Origin: UBA830 sp038146925
GTDB taxonomy: Bacteria; Pseudomonadota; Alphaproteobacteria; MPNO01; UBA830
Assembly: GCA_038146925.1 (NCBI GenBank)
Contig: JAYQSP010000011.1
Coordinates: 310,001-374,000, forward strand
Length of the DNA: 64,000 bases
Reading direction: 5' to 3'
Positions 8,800 to 20,118 of the stretch are shown piece by piece. How positions within the stretch are numbered: the first letter of the stretch is position 1; the number at the start of each line of letters is the position of its first letter. The position numbers were made by a program, and so were the translations under genes. The notes under the pieces were generated by a model. That model saw nothing but the letters and a program-made list of their open reading frames with translations. It had not been told where the DNA came from and did no database searches.

Positions 8800-9528
8800 A
8801 TGGAATCAGCAGCAGTTCAGTCCGCCGCCCTCGCAGGCTCCGTCCACGCCGACATGTCGGTCTGGGGCCTGTTCATGCAGGCCGATTTCATCGTCAAGGC
8901 GGTGATGATCGGATTGCTTCTTGCCTCTTTCTGGTGCTGGGCGATCATCTTCGAAAAGATCATGCGCATGCGGCGTCTGCGCCGGCAGGCGTCCCAGTTC
9001 GAGGAGAGCTTCTGGTCCGGCGGTTCGCTGGACGATCTGTTCGACCGGATCGGATCGCGCCCCGTCGATCCGATGTCGGCGATCTTCTCGTCGGCGATGC
9101 GGGAATGGCGGCGTTCGACGTCGCGAAAGGGCGGCGACAGGGAGGCCTCGCATCAAAGCCTGTCGGAACGCATCGACCGGGTCATGCAGATCACGCTCAA
9201 CCGCGAGCTGGAACAGCTCGAACGTTACATGACGTTCCTGGCGTCGGTCGGATCGACCGCGCCCTTCGTCGGCCTGTTCGGCACCGTCTGGGGCATCATG
9301 AACAGCTTTACCGCCATCGCGGTGTCGAAGAACACATCGCTGGCGGTTGTTGCCCCTGGTATCGCGGAAGCCCTCTTCGCCACGGCACTGGGCCTGGTCG
9401 CCGCTATCCCGGCGGTCATCGCCTATAACAAGCTGTCGACCGACATCAACCGTTATGCGGGCCGGCTGGAAGCATTCGCGGGCGAGTTCGGGGCCATCCT
9501 GTCCCGCCAGAGCGAAGACGAGGAGTAG
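8800..9528 (+). CDS. tolQ: Tol-Pal system proton channel subunit TolQ
   Basis: Inner-membrane subunit of the TolQR proton-driven motor that energises TolA during cell constriction. The 242-residue product has the MotA/TolQ/ExbB layout: one N-terminal membrane helix (FIVKAVMIGLLLASFWCW), a cytoplasmic domain, then two more helices with FLASVGSTAPFVGLFGTVWG and ALFATALGLVAAIPAVIAY. It is first of the tolQRAB genes and sits six bases before tolR. Confidence 0.95.
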   Translation: MESAAVQSAALAGSVHADMSVWGLFMQADFIVKAVMIGLLLASFWCWAIIFEKIMRMRRLRRQASQFEESFWSGGSLDDLFDRIGSRPVDPMSAIFSSAMREWRRSTSRKGGDREASHQSLSERIDRVMQITLNRELEQLERYMTFLASVGSTAPFVGLFGTVWGIMNSFTAIAVSKNTSLAVVAPGIAEALFATALGLVAAIPAVIAYNKLSTDINRYAGRLEAFAGEFGAILSRQSEDEE

Positions 9529-9534
9529 CGGCGC

Positions 9535-9999
9535 ATGGCGATGATGTCGGGCAACGGCGGAGGGCGCGGTCGCAGCCGGGGACGCGGCGGCCACATCCCG
9601 ATGAGCGATATTAACGTCACGCCGCTGGTCGACGTGATGCTGGTGCTGCTGGTCGTGTTCATGATCACGGCGCCGCTGCTGACCGTCGGCGTGCCGGTCG
9701 ACCTGCCGAAGAGCAATGCCTCGCAGATGGTCGGTCAGGACGAGCCTCTGGTGATCAGCGTCAACGCCAAGGGCGAGGTTTTTCTGCAGGAAACCAGGAT
9801 CACGCTCGATCAGCTGGTGCCGCGGCTCGAGGCGATCACGCAGAACAAAAAAGACACCCGCATTTTCGTTCGCGGCGACCGCGCGATCGCCTACGGACAG
9901 GTGATGGAGGTGATGGGGACGGTGAATCTGGCGGGGTTTACCCGTGTGGCGCTCATCACCCAGCTGCCGCAGGGCGACGGCGCCGGAGGGAACAGGTGA
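9535..9999 (+). CDS. tolR: Tol-Pal system protein TolR
   Basis: TolR completes the TolQR stator and has one membrane helix plus a periplasmic domain. The 154-residue product shows SDINVTPLVDVMLVLLVVFM, including the membrane Asp that carries protons, followed by an ExbD/TolR periplasmic domain. A Gly/Arg-rich N-terminus (NGGGRGRSRGRGG) is a mild oddity. It is three bases from tolA. Confidence 0.95.
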   Translation: MAMMSGNGGGRGRSRGRGGHIPMSDINVTPLVDVMLVLLVVFMITAPLLTVGVPVDLPKSNASQMVGQDEPLVISVNAKGEVFLQETRITLDQLVPRLEAITQNKKDTRIFVRGDRAIAYGQVMEVMGTVNLAGFTRVALITQLPQGDGAGGNR

Positions 10000-10002
10000 C
10001 CG

Positions 10003-10944
10003 ATGCGATACGGCGCCGCCATTTCCGCAGTTCTGCACGGCGTGATCGTCGTGCTGATCGTGGTCGGGCTGCCCGGCATCCTGCAATCGGAGCGCCGCCC
10101 GGTGGTGCCGATCGCGGTGGAGATCGTGACCCCGGACGCGCTGGCGCAAAAACCCCAGCCGAAGAAACCGGATCCGCCCAAACCCCAGCCAAAGAAGCCG
10201 GAACCGCCCAAGCCCGAACCGCCCAAGACGGTCGAGAAACCGACACCGCCGCCGCCCGCGCCGGAGCCGCCGAAGCAGGTCGCCAAAATTCCCGATCCGC
10301 CGCCGGCTCCGAAACCCGAACCCAAACCGGAACCGGTCCCAGAGCCGAAGGCGGAACCGGTGCCCAAACCGAAGCTCAAGCCGGAGGCAAAGCCCGCGCC
10401 GCCCAAGCCGAAGCCAAATCCCGAGGAAGTGAAAGTCGCGGCCAAAACGCCGCCGGCGCCACGCCCGAAACGCAAACCCAGGCCGCCGCAGGACGAGTTT
10501 CAATCCTTGCTGAAAAATCTGGCGAACGAACAGAAGCAGCGAAAATCGGAACCGGCGAAAAAACCGGAAAAACAGGCAAAACGAGCGGAGGAAAAACCGC
10601 AGCGCTCGCCGCTCGAACAGCGCCGCATCGCGGGCGGGCTCGCTCAGGCGATCAAGCAGCAGATCACGCCATGCTGGAAAATCCAGGCCGGCGCCAAGGA
10701 TGCCGCCAACATGCAGGTCGCGATCCGCATGCGGCTCAATCCCGACGGCTCGCTCGGCGCGGTGCCGCAGATTCAGGATCAGGGACGCATGGGGCGGGAT
10801 CCCTTTTTCCGGGCCGTCGCGGAAAGCGCATTGCGCGCGCTCCGCGACCCGGCCTGCGTGCCGATCAAACTGCCGTACGAACATTACGACATGTGGAAAG
10901 AAATCGTGTTTATCTTCGATCCCCGGGAAGCGCTTGGACAATGA
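10003..10944 (+). CDS. tolA: Tol-Pal system protein TolA
   Basis: TolA spans the periplasm, linking the TolQR motor to Pal/TolB. The 313-residue product has an N-terminal membrane anchor (SAVLHGVIVVLIVVGLPG), a stretch of roughly 110 residues dominated by Pro-Lys-Pro-Glu repeats (about 45-160) in place of the long alpha-helical domain of enteric TolA, a short charged helix, and a C-terminal TonB/TolA-like domain with PCWKIQAGAKDA and a Cys pair. The Pro-rich spacer should be extended. The stop overlaps the tolB start (ATGA). Confidence 0.92.
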   Translation: MRYGAAISAVLHGVIVVLIVVGLPGILQSERRPVVPIAVEIVTPDALAQKPQPKKPDPPKPQPKKPEPPKPEPPKTVEKPTPPPPAPEPPKQVAKIPDPPPAPKPEPKPEPVPEPKAEPVPKPKLKPEAKPAPPKPKPNPEEVKVAAKTPPAPRPKRKPRPPQDEFQSLLKNLANEQKQRKSEPAKKPEKQAKRAEEKPQRSPLEQRRIAGGLAQAIKQQITPCWKIQAGAKDAANMQVAIRMRLNPDGSLGAVPQIQDQGRMGRDPFFRAVAESALRALRDPACVPIKLPYEHYDMWKEIVFIFDPREALGQ

Positions 10945-12278
10945 AACTGTTTCGTAAACCGCTTGAAGCCCTGACGGCGGCTTTTCTCGCTGTCGCTGTT
11001 CTCCTGCCCGCCGTTGCGCTGGCGCAGCTTCAGGTCGATATCACCCGCGGCACGGTCGAGCCACTGCCGATCGCCATCCCCGAATTTTTCGGCAAGACGC
11101 CGCAGGAAATAGAAACCGGCCGGAACATCGCCGACCTTATTTCCACCGACCTCGAACGCTCCGGTCTGTTCCGGCCGATCGACCGTCGCGCCTTTATCCA
11201 GCAGGTGTCGGCGTTGCAGGTTCAGCCGCGGTTCGGCGATTGGCGCCAGATCAATGCCCAGGCGCTTGTTTCCGGCAGCGCACAGGCACAGCGGGACGGG
11301 CGTCTGAAAGTGGAATTCCGTCTCTGGGACGTCTTCGGCGGCACCCAGATGACCGGCCTTGCCTATTTCACCGCACCCAACAACTGGCGCCGGGTGGCGC
11401 ATATCATTGCCGACGAAATCTACAAGCGGATCACCGGCGAAAGCGGCTATTTCGACACCCGCGTAGTCTATATCTCCGAATCCGGCCCCGCCGACCGTCG
11501 AATCAAACGGCTGTCCATCATGGATCAGGACGGCGCCAATCACCGCTTCCTGACCGACGGCCGCGCGCTGGTGCTGACGCCGCGTTTTTCGCCGACGGCT
11601 CAGGAAATCACCTATCTCTCCTATACCGCCGGTCAGCCGCGCGTGTATCTGTACAACATAGACACCGGCCAGCAGGAAATTCTCGGCGATTTCCCGGGCA
11701 TGACCTTTGCGCCGCGCTTTTCGCCCGACGGCAACAAGGTCATCATGAGCATGGCCAAGGACGGCAATACCGAAGTCTATTCGATGGATCTGCGCACCCG
11801 GCGCGTGCAGCGCCTGACCCGCCATCCGGCCATCGACACGTCGCCGTCCTACGCGCCGGACGGGCGCCGGATCGTGTTCAATTCGGATCGCGGCGGCACG
11901 CAGCAGCTCTACGTCATGAACGGAGATGGCGGCGGTGTGAAACGGATCAGCTTCGGCAGCGGTCGCTACGCGACACCGGTTTGGTCGCCGCGCGGCGATC
12001 TGATCGCCTTCACCAAGATAAACCGGGGCACGTTTTCCATCGGGGTGATGCAGCCCGACGGCAAGGGCGAACGCATCCTCGCCAACGGTTTTCTGGTCGA
12101 AGGGCCGACCTGGGCGCCCAACGGACGGGTTCTCATGTTCTTCCGGGAGGAACGCCGGCGGGGGTCCAGCGTAAGCACGGCGCGGCTCTATTCGATCGAC
12201 CTGACCGGGCACAACGAACGCCAGATCTTGACCCCCGCGGGCGCGTCCGATCCGGCCTGGTCGCCGCTGGTAAAATAA
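10941..12278 (+). CDS. tolB: Tol-Pal system translocation protein TolB
   Basis: Periplasmic beta-propeller that shuttles between Pal and TolA. The 445-residue product has a signal peptide (hydrophobic AFLAVAVLLPAVALA, likely cleavage after ALAQ), an N-terminal anticodon-binding-like domain, then repeated propeller blades carrying FSPDGNKV, YAPDGRRIVF and WSPRGDLIAF. The frame is open further upstream across tolA, but the ATG at 10941, overlapping the tolA stop, yields the signal peptide. Confidence 0.95.
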   Translation: MKLFRKPLEALTAAFLAVAVLLPAVALAQLQVDITRGTVEPLPIAIPEFFGKTPQEIETGRNIADLISTDLERSGLFRPIDRRAFIQQVSALQVQPRFGDWRQINAQALVSGSAQAQRDGRLKVEFRLWDVFGGTQMTGLAYFTAPNNWRRVAHIIADEIYKRITGESGYFDTRVVYISESGPADRRIKRLSIMDQDGANHRFLTDGRALVLTPRFSPTAQEITYLSYTAGQPRVYLYNIDTGQQEILGDFPGMTFAPRFSPDGNKVIMSMAKDGNTEVYSMDLRTRRVQRLTRHPAIDTSPSYAPDGRRIVFNSDRGGTQQLYVMNGDGGGVKRISFGSGRYATPVWSPRGDLIAFTKINRGTFSIGVMQPDGKGERILANGFLVEGPTWAPNGRVLMFFREERRRGSSVSTARLYSIDLTGHNERQILTPAGASDPAWSPLVK

Positions 12279-12307
12279 TGATGACTTGCGACCGAATCAC
12301 TTTTCGT

Positions 12308-12336
12308 TTGAAACTTGCGGTAGTTTCGCCATATGA
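12308..12336 (+). promoter_or_regulatory. possible sigma-70 promoter for pal
   Basis: In the 160-base gap between tolB and pal there is TTGAAA (12308-12313), a 17-base spacer and ATATGA (12331-12336). A separate pal promoter is known in other tol-pal operons. Support here is motif match and position only. Confidence 0.3.
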
Positions 12337-12438
12337 CCTTGATAAGCCGTGTGGTTTCATCATGCCGCAACGATCCCGTGCGACCGTAACGCCGGAAAAA
12401 CTCTGTAACCTGCCTGACATCCATTGGGGAATAATCTG

Positions 12439-12984
12439 ATGCGCTTTTCTTACGTCGTCTGTGCGCTGGCCGGGCTTGCCCTTGCCGCGTGCGAATCCTC
12501 TCCCGAAGTGAATTCATCCGCGACCGGCGACGGGGCGGCGAACGCCGGCGCATCGTCCGCGGGCACCGGCGGTCCCGTCACCAGCGGTACCGTTTCCCGC
12601 CAGGTAACGCAGGCGCCGGGCAGCGTCGAGGATTTCGTCGTCAATGTCGGCGACCGGGTGCTGTTCGGTTTCGACCGGTTCGATCTCGCACCGGATGCCC
12701 GGACCACGATTGAAAACCAGGTCGTCTGGCTGAAACGCTATCCCGGCATCACGGTGACCGTAGAAGGCCACGCCGACGAACGGGGTACGCGCGAATACAA
12801 CCTGGCACTTGGCGAACGCCGGGCGAATTCGGTGCGCGACTACATGATTGCCCTTGGCGTCGATCCCAACCGGGTGAAGACGATTTCCTACGGCAAGGAA
12901 CGCCCGGTCGATCCTGCATCCAACGAAGAGGCCTGGGAACGCAACCGACGCGCCGTGACGGTGGTCGACGGCACCACCGGCTGA
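12439..12984 (+). CDS. pal: peptidoglycan-associated lipoprotein Pal
   Basis: Outer-membrane lipoprotein that clamps peptidoglycan and is positioned by TolA/TolB. From ATG 12439 the product is 181 residues, with lipobox LALAAC (Cys18), a low-complexity Gly/Ser/Thr tether and an OmpA-like domain with VEGHADERGTREYNLALG. I prefer ATG 12439 over the in-frame TTG at 12424 because GGGGAATA lies at normal ribosome-site spacing before it. Confidence 0.95.
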   Translation: MRFSYVVCALAGLALAACESSPEVNSSATGDGAANAGASSAGTGGPVTSGTVSRQVTQAPGSVEDFVVNVGDRVLFGFDRFDLAPDARTTIENQVVWLKRYPGITVTVEGHADERGTREYNLALGERRANSVRDYMIALGVDPNRVKTISYGKERPVDPASNEEAWERNRRAVTVVDGTTG

Positions 12985-13075
12985 GCGAAATCCCGACCGG
13001 GTGCCGTATTTCCGCCATGATGTCCGGCGAGATTGCGCCAGAAAACCGGTACCACGAACAGCGCGGTAATCGATT

Positions 13076-14164
13076 ATGACCCCTCGGGCGACACAACCTT
13101 TCGCAGGTATCGCGGCGGCCGCCGCGGTACTGACCTGTCTGGTCCCCGCCGGCGTGTCGGCCCAGAACCCCGGCATGCAGGAGCTTCTGAACCGGGTCGA
13201 CCGCTTGCAGCGCGAACTGACGACGCTTCAGCGTCAGGTCTATCAGGGCAAGGCGCCGCCGGTCGCCGCGGGTCAGCCCGTTTCCGACGCGCCTGCCGAT
13301 CCGCGTACCGCCGCCCGGCATTCGATCCGCATCACACAGCTTGAAAACGAGCTCAGCCGGCTGACCGGCCGCATGGAGGAATTCGATTTCGCCCTGCGCC
13401 GGATAGAGGGGCGTCTCGACAAGCTGGTCGTCGACCTCGACCAGCGCCTCACCGCGCTCGAAGGCGGTTCGGTCGGCACCGGTCGCGAGGAAATGCCGGC
13501 TTCGGCATCGCCCAACGCAAATCTGCAGCTGCGTCCGCCGCCGCAACGACCCGCGCCGACCCTCACATCGCCGGCAGCGCGTACCGAAACCGCGTCGCCG
13601 CCCGCCAGGCCGGCCGCACCGCCGCCGGGCGTCCTCGGTACCATCCCGAAAAACCTGGCTGTAACGTCGCCGCGCGGCCCGGAAACGGTGCCCCCGGCGC
13701 CGCCTCCCGCACAGCCTGCGGTCCCGTCAACCGCATCCGTGTCGCCACCGGCGCAGGGGGCGGACCTGCCGCCCGGGACGCCGAAATCCCAGTACGACTA
13801 CGCATTGTCGCTGATGCTGAAACAGCAGGATTTCACCCGCGCCGAACAGGCATTGAAAGCGTTCGTTGAACGGCATCCGCAGGACGATCTGACGGGCAAC
13901 GCACAGTACTGGCTGGGCGAAACCTATTACGTCCGGCAGAGCTATCAGGATGCCGCATTCGCATTCGCGGAGGGCTATCAGAAATATCCGGAAAGCAGCA
14001 AGGCCGCGGACAGTCTGCTGAAGCTGGGCATGTCGCTGAGCCGGATGGAGAAACGCAAGGAGGCGTGCACGGCGTTCTCCCGGTTTTTCTCCAAGTATCC
14101 GAAAGCCAACGCTCGCCTGAAAGCGCGTATCGATCGGGAACGGCGCCAGGCCAAGTGCCGGTGA
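13076..14164 (+). CDS. cpoB: Tol-Pal associated cell division coordinator CpoB
   Basis: Periplasmic partner of Tol-Pal that couples outer-membrane constriction to septal wall synthesis. The 362-residue product has a signal peptide (AAAAAVLTCLVPAGVSAQ), a coiled-coil region (LLNRVDRLQRELTTLQRQ), a very Pro/Ala-rich linker (about 145-235) and a C-terminal TPR domain (YDYALSLMLKQQDFTRAEQAL onward). Formerly ybgF. The stop overlaps the start of tilS. Confidence 0.92.
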   Translation: MTPRATQPFAGIAAAAAVLTCLVPAGVSAQNPGMQELLNRVDRLQRELTTLQRQVYQGKAPPVAAGQPVSDAPADPRTAARHSIRITQLENELSRLTGRMEEFDFALRRIEGRLDKLVVDLDQRLTALEGGSVGTGREEMPASASPNANLQLRPPPQRPAPTLTSPAARTETASPPARPAAPPPGVLGTIPKNLAVTSPRGPETVPPAPPPAQPAVPSTASVSPPAQGADLPPGTPKSQYDYALSLMLKQQDFTRAEQALKAFVERHPQDDLTGNAQYWLGETYYVRQSYQDAAFAFAEGYQKYPESSKAADSLLKLGMSLSRMEKRKEACTAFSRFFSKYPKANARLKARIDRERRQAKCR

Positions 14165-15516
14165 CGGGGCGGGCCTCGCGCAGCCCCCTCAGTTCTTCAT
14201 CCGATCCGGTCGCCCCGGAAGAATTTAACGTGCTGATGTCTTGTGCCGGTCCCTTCGCGGACAGTGTGCCGCTTGCCGTGGCCGTTTCCGGCGGCGCCGA
14301 CAGCATGGCGCTGCTGCGGCTTCTGAAAGACTGGGCGCAGTCCGCCGGCAGCCCGCTGACGGCGCTGACCGTCGATCACGGATTGCGTCCCGGCTCTGCG
14401 GATGAAGCGGTTCGGGTGGGACGCTGGTGCGCGGCGATGGGCGTAGCCCATGATATCCTGCGCTGGGCCGGCGACAAACCCGTGCACCGCGTGCAGGAGG
14501 AAGCCCGCCGCGCACGATACGCGTTGTTGGAAGCGTGGTGCGTCCGCAACGATGTGGGCGAGCTTTTCGTGGCGCATACGGAGAACGACCAGGCCGAAAC
14601 CTTTCTGTTCCGGATGAGCCGGGGCAGCGGACCCGACGGGTTGGCGGCGATGCCGCTGGTATCCTTCCGGGACCGGATCCGGGTCGTCCGGCCGCTTCTG
14701 GCGGTGGGCCGGCCGCGGCTGGAGGCGACGCTTCGGGCGGCAGGGCAGGACTGGGTGGAGGATCCCGGCAATACCGATCGCCGGTATGCCCGCGTCCGGA
14801 TCCGGCAGCGGCTGGCGGAACTGGGCGCACACGGGGTCTCGGCGTCCTCCGTCGCCGGTGCGGCGCGAATATTCGGCCGCCTGCGCGCCGACCGGGAAAA
14901 ACGGATCGCCGATCTGGCGGCCGAAATTGTGGCCCTGCACCCCGAAGGATATGCCGACATCGACAGGCCCGGCCTGATGGCCGCCGATCCCGACATCGCG
15001 CAGGCTTTGCTGATCGCGCTGATCGCGCTGATCGGCGGGCGCGAGTTTGCACCCAAACGCGTCCGGAGTGCCGGCGTGTTCCGGGGTCTGGCGGATGGAC
15101 CGGAGAAAAGGACGCGTACGCTGGGCAACTGCGTAATCGCGGCGACGCAGGGCCGTATCCGGTTGTGGCGCGAATTCGGGACCGTCAGGGAAAAGATGCC
15201 GGTTGCCGCCGCATCCCGGGTCACGTGGGACGGTCGATTTCTGCTCGACCTGCAACCTGCCGCTGCACCCGATGGCGCTTATGTTTCGGCGCTTGGCAAA
15301 GCGGGTTGGGAGGCGATTGCCGGCGAAGTCGACCGGGAATACCGGCGCATCCCCGGCCCGGTGCGCTACGGTTTGCCGGCAGTCCGCCGCGGTGACGATA
15401 TTCTCCAGGCATGGCACCTAGGCTACCGCGCGTCTCAAATGGTTGAAAATATTATCGAAAATGCGGTATTCAGAGGGCGATCGCCGATTTCGGGGCCGCC
15501 GTTTTGGGTTGCTTAA
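14161..15516 (+). CDS. tilS: tRNA(Ile)-lysidine synthase
   Basis: TilS uses ATP to convert C34 of the CAU-anticodon tRNA-Ile to lysidine so that it reads AUA. The product from GTG 14161 is 451 residues, with PP-loop motif SGGADS (43-48), TVDHGLRPGS and HTENDQAETFLFRMSRGSG. GTG 14161 overlaps the cpoB stop; the open frame extends to 14065 and GTG 14230 is another option, so the exact start is uncertain. Confidence 0.9.
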   Translation: MTGRASRSPLSSSSDPVAPEEFNVLMSCAGPFADSVPLAVAVSGGADSMALLRLLKDWAQSAGSPLTALTVDHGLRPGSADEAVRVGRWCAAMGVAHDILRWAGDKPVHRVQEEARRARYALLEAWCVRNDVGELFVAHTENDQAETFLFRMSRGSGPDGLAAMPLVSFRDRIRVVRPLLAVGRPRLEATLRAAGQDWVEDPGNTDRRYARVRIRQRLAELGAHGVSASSVAGAARIFGRLRADREKRIADLAAEIVALHPEGYADIDRPGLMAADPDIAQALLIALIALIGGREFAPKRVRSAGVFRGLADGPEKRTRTLGNCVIAATQGRIRLWREFGTVREKMPVAAASRVTWDGRFLLDLQPAAAPDGAYVSALGKAGWEAIAGEVDREYRRIPGPVRYGLPAVRRGDDILQAWHLGYRASQMVENIIENAVFRGRSPISGPPFWVA

Positions 15517-15567
15517 CCGGTAGGGCGCATTATGTATGTAACACGCGTCAAATATGGCTACATGACG

Positions 15568-15588
15568 GGTCTGCGCCGCGCGCAGACC
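15568..15588 (+). terminator. GC-rich hairpin between tilS and ftsH
   Basis: A perfect 9-base stem (GGTCTGCGC facing GCGCAGACC) with a 3-base loop sits in the tilS-ftsH gap, 26 bases before the ftsH start. There is no T-run, so it may be a pause or processing site, or influence ftsH translation, rather than a classical terminator. Confidence 0.35.
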
Positions 15589-15613
15589 TGCCGAACTTCG
15601 GGATACAGGATCA

Positions 15614-17548
<1,935 letters not shown>

Positions 17549-17580
17549 CGGCGCGGCATGGCGCCCGTCGCTTTCCGCCC

Positions 17581-18660
17581 GTGAACGAACATTCGAACGG
17601 CCCCGGCATCGCCCGGGGCCGTTCCGGTTCCGCCCCGGTCGCGAATCCCGTCGGCCTGATGGCCGGAAAGGCCGCGGATGCAGCGGTTGTCGCAGGAATG
17701 GCGTCGCCGCTTGCGGGCGGGCCGGTTGCTTTCACGCATTGCGAATGCCTCGAACCCGGCATTGACGGTGAAATCGCCTCCCGCGTGACGCCGGTGAGCG
17801 CAGAGACCGTCGATCTGTCGGCCCTGACCGAAAGGCGGGCGCCGTTCGCCGGTCACGATCTTGCGCGCCCTTTGATCATGGGGGTGGTCAACGTCACGCC
17901 CGACAGTTTTTCGGACGGCGGCGACCACGTGAAACCGGCAGCAGCCATTTCGCATGCACGGAAACTCATCGACGCCGGGGCGGATATCCTGGATATCGGC
18001 GGGGAATCCACCCGGCCCGGTGCCGCACCGATCGGCACCGCGGAGGAATGCGACAGGATCCTGCCGGTGATCGAGGCGGCGGTCGCCGCCGGCACGACCG
18101 TTTCCGTCGACACCAGGCGCGCGGCGACGATGCGGGCCGCGCTCGGCGCAGGCGCCTCCATCGTCAACGACGTAACGGCGTTGAACGGCGATGCGGCGGC
18201 GCTGGAGGCGGTCGCGGGGACAGACGCATCCGTGGTCCTGATGCATATGCAGGGTACGCCGGAGACCATGCAGGACGACCCGGTATATCGTCTGGCGTCC
18301 TTCGATATCTTTCACTGGCTGAAAGCGCGGATCGAGGCCTGTGTGGCGGCGGGTATCTCGCGCGATCGAATAGCGGTCGATCCCGGCATCGGGTTCGGCA
18401 AAACGGATGAACACAATATGGAACTGCTCGACCGCGCCGGGGTATTTCACGGGCTTGGCTGCGCGGTCGCCATTGGGGTGTCCCGAAAAAGCTTTATCGG
18501 GCGGATCGCCGGGATCGCGGAGCCGAAAGACCGTCTGCCCGGGACGCTGGCGGCAACGGCGGTCGCCCTGTCGCGGGGCGTGCAGATCCACAGGGTACAC
18601 GATGTCGCCGCCGTTCGTCAGGCATTTGCGACCTGGAACGCGCAATACGACAACGGGTGA
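17581..18660 (+). CDS. folP: dihydropteroate synthase
   Basis: Joins p-aminobenzoate to the pterin pyrophosphate in folate synthesis. The TIM-barrel core starts at RPLIMGVVNVTPDSFSDGG and contains DIGGESTRPGA and VDPGIGFGKT. At 359 residues it is longer than the enteric enzyme (about 280); an N-terminal extension with GLMAGKAADAAVVAG and SPLAGGPVAF is, to my knowledge, usual in alphaproteobacterial FolP. The GTG at 17581 is the only start giving the whole extension, but the codons just after it overlap a strong hairpin (about 17594-17621), so the true start is not certain. Confidence 0.9.
   Translation: MNEHSNGPGIARGRSGSAPVANPVGLMAGKAADAAVVAGMASPLAGGPVAFTHCECLEPGIDGEIASRVTPVSAETVDLSALTERRAPFAGHDLARPLIMGVVNVTPDSFSDGGDHVKPAAAISHARKLIDAGADILDIGGESTRPGAAPIGTAEECDRILPVIEAAVAAGTTVSVDTRRAATMRAALGAGASIVNDVTALNGDAAALEAVAGTDASVVLMHMQGTPETMQDDPVYRLASFDIFHWLKARIEACVAAGISRDRIAVDPGIGFGKTDEHNMELLDRAGVFHGLGCAVAIGVSRKSFIGRIAGIAEPKDRLPGTLAATAVALSRGVQIHRVHDVAAVRQAFATWNAQYDNG
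17594..17621 (+). repeat. perfect 11-base inverted repeat at the folP 5' end
   Basis: AACGGCCCCGG and CCGGGGCCGTT face each other across six bases, just after the ftsH stop and inside the first codons of folP as called. It could terminate or attenuate ftsH readthrough, or limit folP translation. No T-run follows on the plus strand. Confidence 0.5.
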
Positions 18661-18746
18661 AGTTCGCGCCGCTTGTTGCTATAAACCTCCGGTCTCGTCG
18701 GCAGGTACACAGCACCGGCGCAAGGGAGCTCACAGAGCAGTCACAG

Positions 18747-20093
18747 ATGGCGCGTAATTATTTCGGTACGGACGGCATTCGCGGCACGGCGAACACCGAT
18801 CCGATGACGGCGGAGATCGCCCTCCGCGTCGGCATGGCTGCAGGCCGTATCTTTACCCGCGGCGCCCACCGGCATTCCGTGGTGATCGGCAAGGACACGC
18901 GATTGTCCGGCTACATGCTGGAACCGGCGCTGGCGGCCGGATTTGTCGGCATGGGGATGGACGTGATTTTCGTCGGCCCGATGCCGACCCCGGCGGTGGC
19001 GATGCTGACACGCAGTTTGCGCGCCGATCTCGGGGTGATGATTTCCGCGTCGCATAATCCGTTCCACGACAATGGCATCAAGCTGTTCGGCCCCGACGGG
19101 TACAAGCTGTCGGACGAGACCGAGGAACAAATCGAAAGCATGATCGAAAGCGACATGCAGGAAGATCTGGCCGAATCCGCGGATCTCGGCCGCGCGAAGC
19201 GTCTGGACGACGCGGAAGGCCGGTATATCGAATTCGTCAAGAACACCTTCCCCAAGGGCCTCCGACTGGACGGGCTCAAGATCGTGGTCGACTGCGCCAA
19301 CGGGGCCGCCTACAAGGTTGCGCCCACCGCCTTGTGGGAACTGGGCGCCGAGGTCGTGACATATGGCGTCGAACCCGACGGGTTCAACATCAACCAGTAT
19401 TGCGGCAGCACCGATACCCGTACGATGTGCCGGATGGTGCGCGAACACGGGGCCGATATCGGCATCGCGCTTGACGGAGATGCCGACCGGGTGCTGATCG
19501 CGGACGAAACGGGGACGCTGCTGGACGGCGACCAGCTTATGGCGACCGTCGCCGAATCCTGGCACCGGACGGGCAAGCTGAATGGCGGCGGCATCGTCGC
19601 CACGGTGTTGTCAAATCTCGGGCTGGAACACTATCTGCGCGATATCGGGCTCAGCATGCAGCGCACCCAAGTGGGGGACCGCTACGTGGTCGAACATATG
19701 CGCGCCCATGGCTTCAATGTCGGCGGCGAGCAATCCGGCCACATCGTTCTCAGCGACTACACCACAACGGGGGACGGGCTGATCGCGGGGCTGGAAGTGC
19801 TGGCGGCGCTGGTCGAATCCGACCGGCCGCTCAGCGAAATCGGCCGCCGTTTCGACCCTCTGCCGCAGATACTCGAAAACGTGCGCTTCAGCGGCAGCCC
19901 GCCGCTGGAGCACGCCTCCGTCAAGGACGCCGTCAGCGACGGCGAGGCGCGGTTGCAGGACAGCGGCCGTATTCTGATCCGGAAATCGGGCACCGAACCG
20001 GTGATCCGCGTCATGGCCGAAGGCGAGGACCCGGCGCTGGTACAGAGCGTGGTGACCGAAATCGTCACGGCGATCGAACAGGTGTCGGACTGA
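18747..20093 (+). CDS. glmM: phosphoglucosamine mutase
   Basis: Interconverts glucosamine-6-P and glucosamine-1-P for UDP-GlcNAc, and hence wall and LPS synthesis. From ATG 18747 the product is 448 residues, beginning MARNYFGTDGIRG, with the phospho-serine loop ISASHNPFHDNG (Ser102), metal loop DGDADR and C-terminal RKSGTEPVIRVMAEG. The frame is open to 18657, overlapping folP, but the family N-terminus fixes the start. Confidence 0.96.
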   Translation: MARNYFGTDGIRGTANTDPMTAEIALRVGMAAGRIFTRGAHRHSVVIGKDTRLSGYMLEPALAAGFVGMGMDVIFVGPMPTPAVAMLTRSLRADLGVMISASHNPFHDNGIKLFGPDGYKLSDETEEQIESMIESDMQEDLAESADLGRAKRLDDAEGRYIEFVKNTFPKGLRLDGLKIVVDCANGAAYKVAPTALWELGAEVVTYGVEPDGFNINQYCGSTDTRTMCRMVREHGADIGIALDGDADRVLIADETGTLLDGDQLMATVAESWHRTGKLNGGGIVATVLSNLGLEHYLRDIGLSMQRTQVGDRYVVEHMRAHGFNVGGEQSGHIVLSDYTTTGDGLIAGLEVLAALVESDRPLSEIGRRFDPLPQILENVRFSGSPPLEHASVKDAVSDGEARLQDSGRILIRKSGTEPVIRVMAEGEDPALVQSVVTEIVTAIEQVSD

Positions 20094-20118
20094 CGGGCAA
20101 AATCATGAAGGACGGCAG

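Noticed and set aside
8806..10941. A 711-residue minus-strand frame opposite tolQRA with Arg/Phe/Leu-rich repeats
   Set aside because: The repeats are the complement of the TolA proline-lysine codons; no start signal or family features.
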